Below are positions 34,568-42,706 of a stretch of 64,000 nucleotides of DNA, one piece after another. Position 1 is the stretch's first letter. Each line of letters starts with the position of its first letter. A program made the translations under genes and the position numbers. The notes beneath the pieces were generated by a model. That model had not been told where the DNA came from and searched no databases. It was given only the letters and a program-made list of their open reading frames with translations. Origin of the DNA: Streptomyces sp. CG4 (GTDB taxonomy: Bacteria > Actinomycetota > Actinomycetes > Streptomycetales > Streptomycetaceae); contig NZ_CP163525.1 of NCBI RefSeq assembly GCF_041080655.1, positions 6,076,001 to 6,140,000 of the forward strand, written 5' to 3'.

Positions 34568-35295
34568 CCGCACTCGGATTCCTCTACCCGGGCCACTCCG
34601 CCGAGGACGACTATCCACGCATCGAGCAGCTCCTGGGCAGCGACATCCGGGTGGACCTGGTCCACACCGACATCGGCGAGGACGCGCACCGGGTGGCGGC
34701 GCTGCGCGAGATGGGCTCCGCCGAGCGGCTCGCGGCGGGCCTGGAGACGCTGCGGCTGACCGGCGCCGAGACGGTGGTGTGGGCCTGCACCAGCGGCGGG
34801 TTCGTGCACGGCTGGGAGGGCGCGCAGGAGCAGGTGCGCACGCTCGCCCGGCTGGCCGGGATGCCCGCGTCCTCGACGTCCTTCGCCTTCGTGCACGCGG
34901 CCCGGGAGATCGGGGTACGACGGGTCGCCGTCGGGGCGACCTATCCGGAGGACATCGCCGCGCTGTTCGCGGACTTCCTGCGAGCCGGCGGTCTGGAGGT
35001 GACCGGGGTGCGCCCCTCGGGGATCATCACGGCCGCGGAGGTCGGCACGTGGGGGGAGGAGGACGTGCTGACGCTGGCGCGGGCCGCGGACGCCTCCGAC
35101 GCGGAGGCCGTACTGCTGCCGGACACCGCGCTGCACACGGCGGCGCATCTGCCGCTGCTGGAGAAGGCGCTGTCCAAGCCGGTGCTCACGGCGAACCAGG
35201 TGACGGTGTGGGAGGGGCTCAGGCTGGCCGACCGGCGGGTGAACGCGCCCGCGCTGGGGGCGCTGTTCACCAGGGAACCGATCATTCAGGTCTGA
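34564..35295 (+). CDS. Asp/Glu racemase superfamily enzyme, paralogue lacking the second cysteine
   Basis: The 243-residue paralogue of the previous gene keeps the first cysteine (WACTSGGFVHG) but has Asp where the second should be (LLPDTALHTAA). It cannot use the two-cysteine mechanism. It may be a decarboxylase-like variant, a structural subunit, or act by one cysteine alone. Translational coupling through ATGA argues for equal amounts of both proteins. The closest family annotations are maleate isomerase, arylmalonate decarboxylase or EutA; the substrate is unknown. Confidence 0.78.
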   Translation: MTALGFLYPGHSAEDDYPRIEQLLGSDIRVDLVHTDIGEDAHRVAALREMGSAERLAAGLETLRLTGAETVVWACTSGGFVHGWEGAQEQVRTLARLAGMPASSTSFAFVHAAREIGVRRVAVGATYPEDIAALFADFLRAGGLEVTGVRPSGIITAAEVGTWGEEDVLTLARAADASDAEAVLLPDTALHTAAHLPLLEKALSKPVLTANQVTVWEGLRLADRRVNAPALGALFTREPIIQV

Positions 35296-35371
35296 GGCGG
35301 GAATAAGCGGAGACTGTCTCCTGTTAAGCCCCGGCAGAACACCCCACGCCGCGAAACAGGAGGCCCACACC

Positions 35372-36460
35372 GTGTCGGCAGACGAGATCCGGGGCACCAC
35401 GCACGGGACCGCCCCCGTCCCCCTCTCCGTACTGGACCTGGTGACCGTCGGCGCGGGCAGTACCGCCGGTGACGCGCTGCGCACCAGCGTCGCGCTGTCC
35501 CGCTTCGCCGAGGCGCGCGGCTTCCACCGGTACTGGGTCGCCGAGCACCACTCCATGCCGGGCGTCGCCTCCTCCTCCCCCGCGGTGATCCTCGCCCACC
35601 TCGCCGCCCACACCGACCGCATCCGGCTCGGCTCGGGCGGCGTCATGCTGCCCAACCACGCCCCGCTGGTGATCGCCGAGCAGTTCGGCACGCTGGAGGC
35701 GATGGCGCCGGGCCGGATCGATCTGGGCCTCGGGCGGGCGCCGGGCACGGACGGGGCCACGGCCGCGGCCCTGCGCCGTACCGACACCCTGAACGAGGGC
35801 GCCGACGACTTCCCGCAGCAGCTCGCCGAACTCACCCGGTTCCTCGACGACGACTTCCCCGACGGGCATCCGTACGGCCGTATCCACGCGATCCCCGGGC
35901 CGGTGCAGGCCACCGCCCCCGGCGGCGTCCAGTCCCCGCACCGGCCGCCCATCTGGCTGCTCGGCTCCTCCGGCTTCAGTGCCCGCCTCGCCGGGATGCT
36001 GGGCCTGCCGTTCGCCTTCGCGCACCACTTCTCCGCGCAGAACACCATCCCGGCCCTGGACCTGTACCGGCAGACCTTCCGCCCCTCCACGGTCCTCGAC
36101 GAGCCGTACGCCCTCATCGGCGTCTCCGCCCTCGCCACCGACGACCCGCGCGAGGCCGCCCGGCAGACCCGGGCGATGGCCCTGAACATGCTCCGGCTGC
36201 GCACCGGCCGGCCGGGCCTGTTCCCCGACCCGGACGAGGCCGAGAAGCACGAGTTCAGCCCGGCGGAGGAGGAGTTCATCACCTCCTGGACGTCCAACAT
36301 CGTGCACGGCGCCGCCGACGAGGTCCGCTCCGGCCTGGACGATCTGCACAAGCGCACGGGCGCGGACGAGCTGATGCTCGTCTCCCACGCCCACCGCGGT
36401 GAACTGCGGCTGCGCTCCTACGAGTTGATCGCGGACGCCTACGGATTGCCCACCGCGTAG
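35372..36460 (+). CDS. LLM class flavin-dependent oxidoreductase
   Basis: The 362-residue luciferase-like monooxygenase is of the single-chain MsnO8 type. Its marks are the N-terminal LSVLDLVTVG, RYWVAEHHSMPGVASSSPAV, GSGGVMLPNHAPLVIAEQFG and GRIDLGLGRAPGTD. Such enzymes use FMNH2 or F420; the substrate is unknown. AGGAGG nine bases before GTG 35372 fixes the start. It ends 22 bases inside the 3' end of the convergent cdgA gene. It follows the racemase-superfamily pair by 76 bases and might belong to that unit. Confidence 0.87.
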   Translation: MSADEIRGTTHGTAPVPLSVLDLVTVGAGSTAGDALRTSVALSRFAEARGFHRYWVAEHHSMPGVASSSPAVILAHLAAHTDRIRLGSGGVMLPNHAPLVIAEQFGTLEAMAPGRIDLGLGRAPGTDGATAAALRRTDTLNEGADDFPQQLAELTRFLDDDFPDGHPYGRIHAIPGPVQATAPGGVQSPHRPPIWLLGSSGFSARLAGMLGLPFAFAHHFSAQNTIPALDLYRQTFRPSTVLDEPYALIGVSALATDDPREAARQTRAMALNMLRLRTGRPGLFPDPDEAEKHEFSPAEEEFITSWTSNIVHGAADEVRSGLDDLHKRTGADELMLVSHAHRGELRLRSYELIADAYGLPTA

Positions 36461-38244
36461 GCCCGCGCGCCGAGGAGTTCGGAGATACGGTCCGGCGGCA
36501 CCGGGCGGGAGTACAGCCAGCCCTGGCCGGTGTCGCAGCCGATCCTGCGCAGCCTGCTGGCCTGGGCCGAGGTCTCCACGCACTCGGCGGTGACGGTGAT
36601 GCCGAGCCGGTGGGCGAGCTGGATCATCGCCTCGACGACGACCTCGTCGGCCGGGTTGGGCGCGAGCGCCCGCGCGTCGCCCTCGTACTGGAAGCCGCGC
36701 ACGAAGGACCCGTCGAGCTTGAGTGTCGAGACCGGCAGTCGGCTGAGGTAGGCGAGGTTGGAGTAGCCGGTGCCGAAGTCGTCGATGGCGATGCGGACGC
36801 CCGTGTCGCTGAGCGCCTGCAGGGCCTGCAGGGGCCGGCCGGCCGAGCCCATCACCGCCGACTCGGTCAGCTCCAACTGCAGCAGATGCGGGGCGAGTCC
36901 GGTCTCCGCGAGGGTCTGCGCCACGTCGGCCACCAGGTCGGAGTCCCACACCTGCCGCACGGCCACGTTGACGCTGACGAAGATGGGCGGCTCCCCGGGG
37001 TGGTCGAGCTGCCAGCGGCGGGCCTGGCGGCAGGCGGTGTGCAGCGCCCAGCGCCCGAGCTGCACGATCGAGCCGTCCTCCTCGGCCAGTCCGATGAACC
37101 GATTCGGCGTCAGTGTGCCGAACTGAGGATGATTCCAGCGGATCAACGCCTCGACCCCGCTGAGCCTGCCGTCCTCCATGCCGACCAACGGCTGGTATTC
37201 GAGCGCGAATTCGCCGCGGTCGATGGCGGGGCGCAGGGTGGACGACAGGGCCTGACGGGTCATCCGGTGGGCGTTGCGCTCGGGGTCGAACAGGGTCCAG
37301 CGGGCCTTGCCGTCGGCCTTCGCCCAGTACAGCGTCGTATCGGCCGCCTGCATCAGACCGGTGGCCGTCGTACCCGCCGCATGGCGTTCCACGACACCGA
37401 TGGAGGCGGTCAGGGACAGCCGCTGGCCCGCCAGATCGAAGGGGGCCTCCAGCGCCACGAGCGCCGACTCGGCCAGCTCCGCGAGCTGTTCGGTGCCGGT
37501 GGAGTCCTCCACGAGCAGGGCGAACTCGTCGCCGCCGAGCCGGGCCACCAGCGGGGTGACGGCCCGGGCGTAGCCGGCCTCGTCGGCCACCCGGGTCAGA
37601 CGCTCGGCGACGGCCGCGAGCAGCCGGTCGCCGACCCGGTGCCCCAGGGTGTCGTTGACGGCCTTGAAGCCGTCGACGTCCAGGTAGCACAGACCGATCC
37701 GGCCGGTGCCGCTCTGCTCGTACGACTCCGCCTCCAGCGCGGCCGTCAGCCGCTCGAAGAACAGGGTGCGATTGGGCAGCCGGGTCACCGGGTCGTGCAT
37801 CTGCAAGTGCCTCAGCCGCGCCTGGAGTTCGCGGCGGGTGCTGATGTCGGCGGCGGACAGCAGCACCCCGGGCTCGCCGTCGCCGAGCGGGCCGACGGTG
37901 ACCTGCACCCACACCGAGTGGCCCTCCGGGTGTTTCAGCCGGCGGGTGCAGCGCAGCCGGGCCTGCCGGCCGCGCAGGACCTCGCGGTAGGCGTGCCAGC
38001 TCCGGGTGTCCGAGGCCAGGTCCACCAGGTCGGCGGCGACCCGCCCGATGAGCGTGTCCGGATCGCCGCCGAGCAGCTCGCCGAAGGCCGCATTGGCCGC
38101 GGCGACGTGTCCGGTGCGGTCCACGACGGCCATGGCGAGCGGGGCAGTCGCGAAGACACGGTGGTAGGTGGTGTGATCACTGTCTGTTACGGCTGACCGG
38201 TCGAGGTCTGCCGCGGGCGTCGGCCCTTCGGACGTTCCGCTCAC
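36439..38244 (-). CDS. cdgA: CdgA-type PAS-GGDEF-EAL cyclic-di-GMP enzyme
   Basis: The 601-residue cytoplasmic protein has a PAS domain (about 25-135), GGDEF domain (about 145-320, intact GGDEF at 237-241) and EAL domain (about 330-590; EAL 365-367, Asp488-Asp489 in DDFGTGYSNL, Lys509). Both synthesis and hydrolysis of c-di-GMP look possible. No RxxD inhibitory site is found before GGDEF. Streptomyces CdgA, a BldD target affecting development, has this architecture and is linked to this region from memory. GGGAG lies before GTG 38244, and a BldD-like box lies 171 bases upstream. Confidence 0.85.
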   Translation of the reverse strand: MSGTSEGPTPAADLDRSAVTDSDHTTYHRVFATAPLAMAVVDRTGHVAAANAAFGELLGGDPDTLIGRVAADLVDLASDTRSWHAYREVLRGRQARLRCTRRLKHPEGHSVWVQVTVGPLGDGEPGVLLSAADISTRRELQARLRHLQMHDPVTRLPNRTLFFERLTAALEAESYEQSGTGRIGLCYLDVDGFKAVNDTLGHRVGDRLLAAVAERLTRVADEAGYARAVTPLVARLGGDEFALLVEDSTGTEQLAELAESALVALEAPFDLAGQRLSLTASIGVVERHAAGTTATGLMQAADTTLYWAKADGKARWTLFDPERNAHRMTRQALSSTLRPAIDRGEFALEYQPLVGMEDGRLSGVEALIRWNHPQFGTLTPNRFIGLAEEDGSIVQLGRWALHTACRQARRWQLDHPGEPPIFVSVNVAVRQVWDSDLVADVAQTLAETGLAPHLLQLELTESAVMGSAGRPLQALQALSDTGVRIAIDDFGTGYSNLAYLSRLPVSTLKLDGSFVRGFQYEGDARALAPNPADEVVVEAMIQLAHRLGITVTAECVETSAQASRLRRIGCDTGQGWLYSRPVPPDRISELLGARAYAVGNP

Positions 38245-38570
38245 CGCTCGCTCCCGCAGTGCACTCGATCTCTGTCCGTGCCGGAAAGTGTGCCGATCAT
38301 AGAGGCTGGCCCCGGGCCCTTCCAGCCACTCTCCAGTGTCCCGGACCGGACACCATTTCTGACAGATCGTTTCTGCCCGCGCGTGGGCCCGTTCTTCAAG
38401 CCCTCGACCAGTTGTGACGTTCCGTGAGTGTTACGGGATGTCGAGCGCCGGAGCGCGCGGGCGCGCCCTACGGCGCACTCACCCTAGTGGTGCAGATAAA
38501 CAGGGCAAAGCGCAACACATGACACCAACCTGGATGTGGGTCCCGCGAACCGCATCGGGAGGTCGAGTCC
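38245..38570. other. Divergent promoter region between cdgA and the M6-type protease gene
   Basis: The 326 gene-free bases hold the cdgA leader (GGGAG ribosome site on the minus strand), a BldD-like palindrome at 38415-38427, and the ribosome site GGGAGG at 38557-38562 for the protease gene. No terminator or further coding pattern was seen. Confidence 0.6.
38415..38427. promoter_or_regulatory. BldD-like binding site upstream of cdgA
   Basis: TGAC-GTTCC-GTGA matches the BldD half-sites TnAC and GTnA with the required five-base spacer. It lies between cdgA and the divergent secreted-protease gene. BldD bound to c-di-GMP represses developmental genes and, in S. coelicolor, cdgA itself, so feedback control is plausible. 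Confidence 0.6.
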
Positions 38571-39827
38571 GTGCCCAAGCTGCGCAGCACCGCCGCCGTG
38601 TGCACCACGCTGTCGGCGCTCGCCGCCACCTCGATCCTCACCCCCGGCCGCTCGGCCGCCGAGCCCTTCTCCACCACCCCCTGCGCCCTGCACCGCACCG
38701 ACGCCCACCACTCCGAGGGCGTGGACACCTGGAACCCGGACTACACCCGCCCGACCCACCCGCTCGACGCCGTGCTGATCTTCCTCTCCTTCCCGGACGC
38801 CGTCCCGAACGTCACGCCCGCCGAGTTGACGGCCGATCACTTCCCGGCCACCAGTCGCTACTACGAACAGGCCTCCTACGGCAGGTTCACCCTCCGCCCG
38901 CACCCGCTGCGGCACTGGCTGCGGATGCCCCGGCCATCCACGGCGTACGCCATGAAGCGGGACTGGAGCGCGGCGGACCGGGCCGCCTATCTGCGCGACG
39001 CGTTCGCCGTCGCCGACAAGGAGGTCGACTTCTCCCGCTACCAGGTCGTGTACTTCGTCGCCGACCCGGAGGCACCCGGCGTCGACTCCGACGCCACGAA
39101 GGTCGTGAACCTCGACACGCCCGCGCATGTGGACGGCACGGACATCCGCCGGGTCGTCACCGTGTTCGAGAAACACCCCCCGGACCGGCTGGTCCTCGCC
39201 CACGAGACCGGACATGTCTTCGACCTGCCCGACCTCTACCACCGCCCGGACGACGGCAAGGGCGACTGGGACACCTATGTCGGCGACTGGGATCTGATGG
39301 GCAGTCAGTTCGGTTTGGCTCCCGACATGTTCGCCTGGCACAAATGGCGCCTCGGCTGGCTGGATCCGCGCCAGGTGGTGTGCGTGCGCGGCGTGGGCTC
39401 GACGCGGCTGACCCTGGAGCCGCTGGAGGCCGGGCCGGGGATCCCGGTGCAGGGCGCGGCGGGCGCCCCGGCCTTCGGGCTCGGGCACGGAGTGAAGCTG
39501 GCGATCGTGCGCACCGGGCCCGACGGCGCCCTGGGCTTCGAGGCGCGCGGCCCGGCGGGGAACGACCGCGACGGCTGCCGGCAGGGAGTGCTGGTGTACC
39601 GGATCAGGAGCGGGGCGGAGTCCGGCGGCGGCCCGGTGGAGGTCGTCGACGCCCACCCGCACACCGAGGCCTGCTGGGAGAACTCGGTCTACCCGCCCCT
39701 CGCCGACGCGCCGGTCGCCCTCGGCGAAAGCTTCACCGTGCCCGGGGAGGGCGTTCGGGTGGAGGTGCAGGCGAGGACGGCATCGGGGGCGTGGACGGTG
39801 CGGATCACGCCGGGGGTGAAGGGCTGA
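38571..39827 (+). CDS. Secreted M6-type metalloprotease domain protein
   Basis: The 418-residue protein has a signal peptide (about 1-29) and an M6/immune-inhibitor-A-like zinc protease domain. The zinc motif is HETGHVFDLPDLY, followed by GDWDLMGSQ, which resembles the metzincin turn region (WDxMS/G). A C-terminal beta domain (about 300-418) may bind substrate. It probably degrades extracellular protein. GGGAGG eight bases before GTG 38571 supports the start. Confidence 0.8.
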   Translation: MPKLRSTAAVCTTLSALAATSILTPGRSAAEPFSTTPCALHRTDAHHSEGVDTWNPDYTRPTHPLDAVLIFLSFPDAVPNVTPAELTADHFPATSRYYEQASYGRFTLRPHPLRHWLRMPRPSTAYAMKRDWSAADRAAYLRDAFAVADKEVDFSRYQVVYFVADPEAPGVDSDATKVVNLDTPAHVDGTDIRRVVTVFEKHPPDRLVLAHETGHVFDLPDLYHRPDDGKGDWDTYVGDWDLMGSQFGLAPDMFAWHKWRLGWLDPRQVVCVRGVGSTRLTLEPLEAGPGIPVQGAAGAPAFGLGHGVKLAIVRTGPDGALGFEARGPAGNDRDGCRQGVLVYRIRSGAESGGGPVEVVDAHPHTEACWENSVYPPLADAPVALGESFTVPGEGVRVEVQARTASGAWTVRITPGVKG

Positions 39828-39874
39828 TGCCGAGTGCCGGTGCGAGTGCCGGTGCACGTGCCCGTGTATACGAA

Positions 39875-39912
39875 GACGGCGGGCCTGATTCTTTCGAATC
39901 GGACCCGCCGTC
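39875..39912 (-). terminator. Terminator hairpin of the second tRNA-Lys
   Basis: A long stem pairs GACGGCGGG (from 39875) with CCCGCCGTC (to 39912); an inner GATTC/GAATC encloses a TTTC loop after a small mismatch. It is 11 bases past the tRNA 3' end on the minus strand and could also end the protease transcript. Confidence 0.7.
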
Positions 39913-39923
39913 CTACATGCGCG

Positions 39924-39997
39924 TGCGCCGCCAGGGACTCGAACCCCGGACCCGCTGATTAAGAGTCAGCTGCTCTAACCAACTGAGCTAGCGGCGC
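39924..39997 (-). tRNA. tRNA-Lys (anticodon CTT), second copy
   Basis: The 74-nt gene is identical to the copy at 24880-24953: acceptor GCGCCGC/GCGGCGC, anticodon CTT, discriminator A and no encoded CCA. The stop codon of the upstream protein gene lies inside its 5' end. Confidence 0.97.
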
Positions 39998-40557
39998 CTG
40001 CTGACGTCGTAGACCTTAGCATCCTGGTCGGCGGGAGGAAAAATCGATATCCGCACCGCCGTGCGGGCGGCTCGCACGGCCGCCCAGAGCACGACTTCCG
40101 GCCCCGGCAGCCAGGGGTGGCGGGTGTCCGGGGCGACCAGCCAGCGGGCCGCGCCGGGGCTGTCGCCGCCGGCCGGCGCCGGGACGGTCACCGCGTCCCC
40201 CGTGCCGTGACACAGCAGCGGCGGCACCGCCTCCGTACGGTGTGAGCCCCACTCCTCCCACGCCAGCAGCGAGGGCAGCCGCTGGGCCGTACCCGGCGCG
40301 GCGAACATCAGCACACGTCCGCGGAACACCGCGACCGGGCCCGAACCCGGGCCGTCGTCCCACAACCGGTCCAGCATCCGGCGGCCGAAGATCGCCGGCG
40401 CGCTCACCACGTCGAAGACGGTGCCGCAGGGCAGGACGACGGGGGCGTCCGGGTGCTCCTCCCAGAGGGCCAGCGTGCTCCGCGGATACGTTCCTGCCGA
40501 GGCGAGCCAGTCGGCGCCGTCGGAGGTGACTCGGGTGACGTTCGGTGCGCAGCTCAT
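39988..40557 (-). CDS. Conserved protein related to bifunctional primase/polymerase N-terminal domain
   Basis: The 189-residue protein is of a kind that, from memory, is annotated in Streptomyces as bifunctional DNA primase/polymerase-like. Recognisable strings are GADWLASAGTYPRSTLALWEE, VVLPCGTVFDVVSAPAIFGRRML and RWLVAPDTRHPWLPGPEVVLWAA. It lacks an obvious full set of primase acidic residues and no helicase domain follows, so polymerase activity is doubtful. The final codons and the TAG stop overlap the first ten bases of tRNA-Lys on the same strand. The ribosome site is weak. Confidence 0.6.
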   Translation of the reverse strand: MSCAPNVTRVTSDGADWLASAGTYPRSTLALWEEHPDAPVVLPCGTVFDVVSAPAIFGRRMLDRLWDDGPGSGPVAVFRGRVLMFAAPGTAQRLPSLLAWEEWGSHRTEAVPPLLCHGTGDAVTVPAPAGGDSPGAARWLVAPDTRHPWLPGPEVVLWAAVRAARTAVRISIFPPADQDAKVYDVSRRR

Positions 40558-40641
40558 GACACCTACATGTACCGGGGGTGAGCGGACCGTTCTTCTGAGT
40601 TGCGGAAAGACGAGACAGGGGCGGTGGGGGAGGAGTATCTT

Positions 40642-40667
40642 GCCCGCCTGGCATATGCCAGGCGGGC
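40642..40667. repeat. Perfect 26-bp palindrome
   Basis: GCCCGCCTGG-CATATG-CCAGGCGGGC is fully self-complementary with no loop. It lies in the 267-base gap between the primase-like gene and the small conserved gene. With no loop and a central ATAT it could be an operator for a dimeric regulator, or a cruciform or terminator element. A shorter GGCATATGCC is also found intergenically at about 25953. Confidence 0.6.
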
Positions 40668-40751
40668 TTACGTGTGGGGTTGCCGCGCTGCGTGGGGGAC
40701 GAGCGGGGTGGGGTGACGTGCGGGGAAAGCGACGCGGAGCGACCCGGCTCA

Positions 40752-40854
40752 GGCGTCACACGGAGCCGGCGACGGTCCGGCCCCCGGTGTCACACGGGGC
40801 TGGCGGCGGTCCGGCCCCTCGGTGTCACACGGGGTCGGCCGTGGTCCGGCCCTC
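40752..40854. repeat. Three tandem ~34-bp repeats
   Basis: Units begin at 40752, 40786 and 40821, each starting GG(C/T)GTCACACGG and ending GGTCCGGCCC. The last unit overlaps the stop codon of the small gene on the minus strand, and the TGA is contributed by the repeated GTCACAC. It could act as RNA structure or as a slippage-expanded 3' end. Confidence 0.75.
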
Positions 40855-41193
40855 GGCGTTCCCCTTCATCAGGTCCCGCCCGAACTCGACCATCCTCTTC
40901 GCGTAGTCCTCGGTCCACTCCGCCTGCTCGGCGATACCCGCCGGGGTCAACCGGTCGAATCGGCGCGGGTCGGCGAGCTGGGCCGCCGCGATGGCCTGGA
41001 ACTCCGCGGCCCGGTCGGCGGCCGCGCGGAACGCCTGGGTCAGCTCCGTGGCCCGGGCCAGCAGCGTCCGTGGATCCTCGATCGACTCCAGGTCGAAGAA
41101 GTGCTCGGGATCGCCGGCCGCCTCCGCGGGCTCGAAGATCAGGGGCGCGGGGCGTAGCCGCGGTTCGTGACGACGCGGCGTGGGCTCCGCCAT
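40825..41193 (-). CDS. Conserved small protein of unknown function
   Basis: The 122-residue acidic, mostly helical protein has no recognised domain. Visible features are an N-terminal basic patch (PTPRRHEPRLR), a central FFDLESIEDPRTLLARATELTQ helix region and the C-terminal WTEDYAKRMVEFGRDLM. GAGGAGG precedes ATG 41193. It lies downstream of the helicase gene on the same strand with a 175-base gap, so it may or may not be part of that operon. Confidence 0.65.
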   Translation of the reverse strand: MAEPTPRRHEPRLRPAPLIFEPAEAAGDPEHFFDLESIEDPRTLLARATELTQAFRAAADRAAEFQAIAAAQLADPRRFDRLTPAGIAEQAEWTEDYAKRMVEFGRDLMKGNAEGRTTADPV

Positions 41194-41368
41194 GTCTTGT
41201 CCTCCTCGTACGGTTCGCTGGGCACCGCCTTCAGGTGGGCCACCGTCCATTGTCCCGCGCCCCCGCAAGGGGCCGGCCGCCGAGACCGACGACCGCGAAA
41301 GCGCGGCCCCGGCCACCGGCCGCACCCCGAAAGCGCGCTCGCCGCCACCGGCCCACCCGCAGCTCCGG

Positions 41369-42706
41369 TCACGGTTGCCAGCTCACGCGGTGTTCTGCCA
41401 GGTGGGCCAGCACCGCGTGGTTCGCCTCCCAGCCGTCCGGAAATTTGACCAGCGTGCCCAGCTGGACCGGTTCCGTGGACGGGTAGTCGTCCAGGAGGGC
41501 GCCGACGCCGGCGCGGCAGACGACGATGCAGGCGTGGCGGTGGCGGGAAGCCAGGACGCACAGGCGGCCGGTCTCCAGGTGGAAGGCGGTGGCGTCGGGG
41601 CGGCCGGAGAGCGGGTGCAGAACGACCGTGATGTCGTACTCCCGGCCTTGGAGGCGGTTCGCGGTGTCGACCGTGACGTCCGCCACGCCCAGTTCGGCGA
41701 GCGCCGTGCGGACCGCCGCCGCCTGGTCGCGGTGGGCGGTGCCGACGGCGATGCGGTCGGGGGTGACGGGGGTCGGACTGGGGGAGCGCTCGGAGGTCGC
41801 CGCGCCGGCGCGGTCCAGCAGGCGGCGTACGACCGTCGCCACCGCGCGGACCGCCTCGGGATCCGTGCGCGGAGTGTGCCGGGCGGGCAGCTCCAGCAGA
41901 CCCCAGCCGGATTCCGCCGCCTCGTCGATCACCCGGTCGGGGCCGGAACCGTCCGACGGGACGGCGAAGGAAAGGCGGCGGTCGTCATGGCCGGTCCCGC
42001 TGCGGAACGGGGTGTACGGGTAGAACGCGGCGGAGACCAGGGGCGCGGCCGACGCGGGCAGCCGCCAGGAGACCGGCAGGCGGTGCTGGGGAAGGCCGGG
42101 GTTGTGGGCCAGCAGCGTGGTCACCGCGGAGGCCGAGGGGTCGTACGACAGGCCCGCCCACTGCTCGCTGCCGACGATCGCGAACGGGTCCAGCTGACCG
42201 GGGTCGCCCACGAACAGCGCCCGCTCGAACAGGCCGGCCACGGCCAGCAGGGAGTCGGAGCGCATCTGGTACGCCTCGTCGACGATCGCGTGCCGCCAGG
42301 GCTCGTCGGCCTTCACGTGCGCCCACTTCGCCGCCGTGGACAGGACGACCGGCAGGCCGTTCAGATCGGCGGCCTTCGCGGACGTGCGGACCTGCGGCAG
42401 GTCGTCCAGCGCCTTGTCGTAGGCGTCGGTGTCGCTGCTGTGCAGCCGGCCCACCGGCAGGTCCGGGTTCTTCTCGGCGAGCCGCAGGACGAGGTCGTCC
42501 ACCTGGGCGTTCGTCTGCGCCACGACCATCAACGGGCGCCCCGCGTCGGCCAGTTCGAGAGCCGCGCGGACCACCAGCGTCGATTTGCCGGCGCCCGGCG
42601 GGGAGTCCACGACCACACCCCGCTCGGTGCCGTGCAGCGTGTCGTGGAGGATCGCGTCGGTGGCGCGGGCGGCAGCGGCTCCGGGGTCGAAGTCGACCGT
42701 CGTCAC
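41369..42706 (-). CDS. SF1 helicase/ATPase (AAA_11/AAA_12, Upf1/Dna2-like)
   Basis: The 445-residue superfamily 1 helicase has Walker A SPPGAGKST (about 34-42), Walker B IVDEAYQM, motif III FVGDPGQLDPF, motif IV-like VSWRLP, motif V TANRLQGREYDITVV and motif VI SRHRHACIVV. That set fits the Upf1/Dna2 (SF1B) group. It is shorter than usual because the accessory 1B/stalk domains are missing; the preceding gene may supply them. GTG 42706 overlaps the upstream stop by four bases. It is the last of three coupled genes with an Fe-S-type nuclease. Confidence 0.85.
   Translation of the reverse strand: MTTVDFDPGAAAARATDAILHDTLHGTERGVVVDSPPGAGKSTLVVRAALELADAGRPLMVVAQTNAQVDDLVLRLAEKNPDLPVGRLHSSDTDAYDKALDDLPQVRTSAKAADLNGLPVVLSTAAKWAHVKADEPWRHAIVDEAYQMRSDSLLAVAGLFERALFVGDPGQLDPFAIVGSEQWAGLSYDPSASAVTTLLAHNPGLPQHRLPVSWRLPASAAPLVSAAFYPYTPFRSGTGHDDRRLSFAVPSDGSGPDRVIDEAAESGWGLLELPARHTPRTDPEAVRAVATVVRRLLDRAGAATSERSPSPTPVTPDRIAVGTAHRDQAAAVRTALAELGVADVTVDTANRLQGREYDITVVLHPLSGRPDATAFHLETGRLCVLASRHRHACIVVCRAGVGALLDDYPSTEPVQLGTLVKFPDGWEANHAVLAHLAEHRVSWQP

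Noticed and set aside
38414..39958. A 514-residue plus frame ending in the tRNA-Lys
   Set aside because: It is a shifted frame of the M6-type protease gene. The M6 frame has a signal peptide, HExxH motif and ribosome site.
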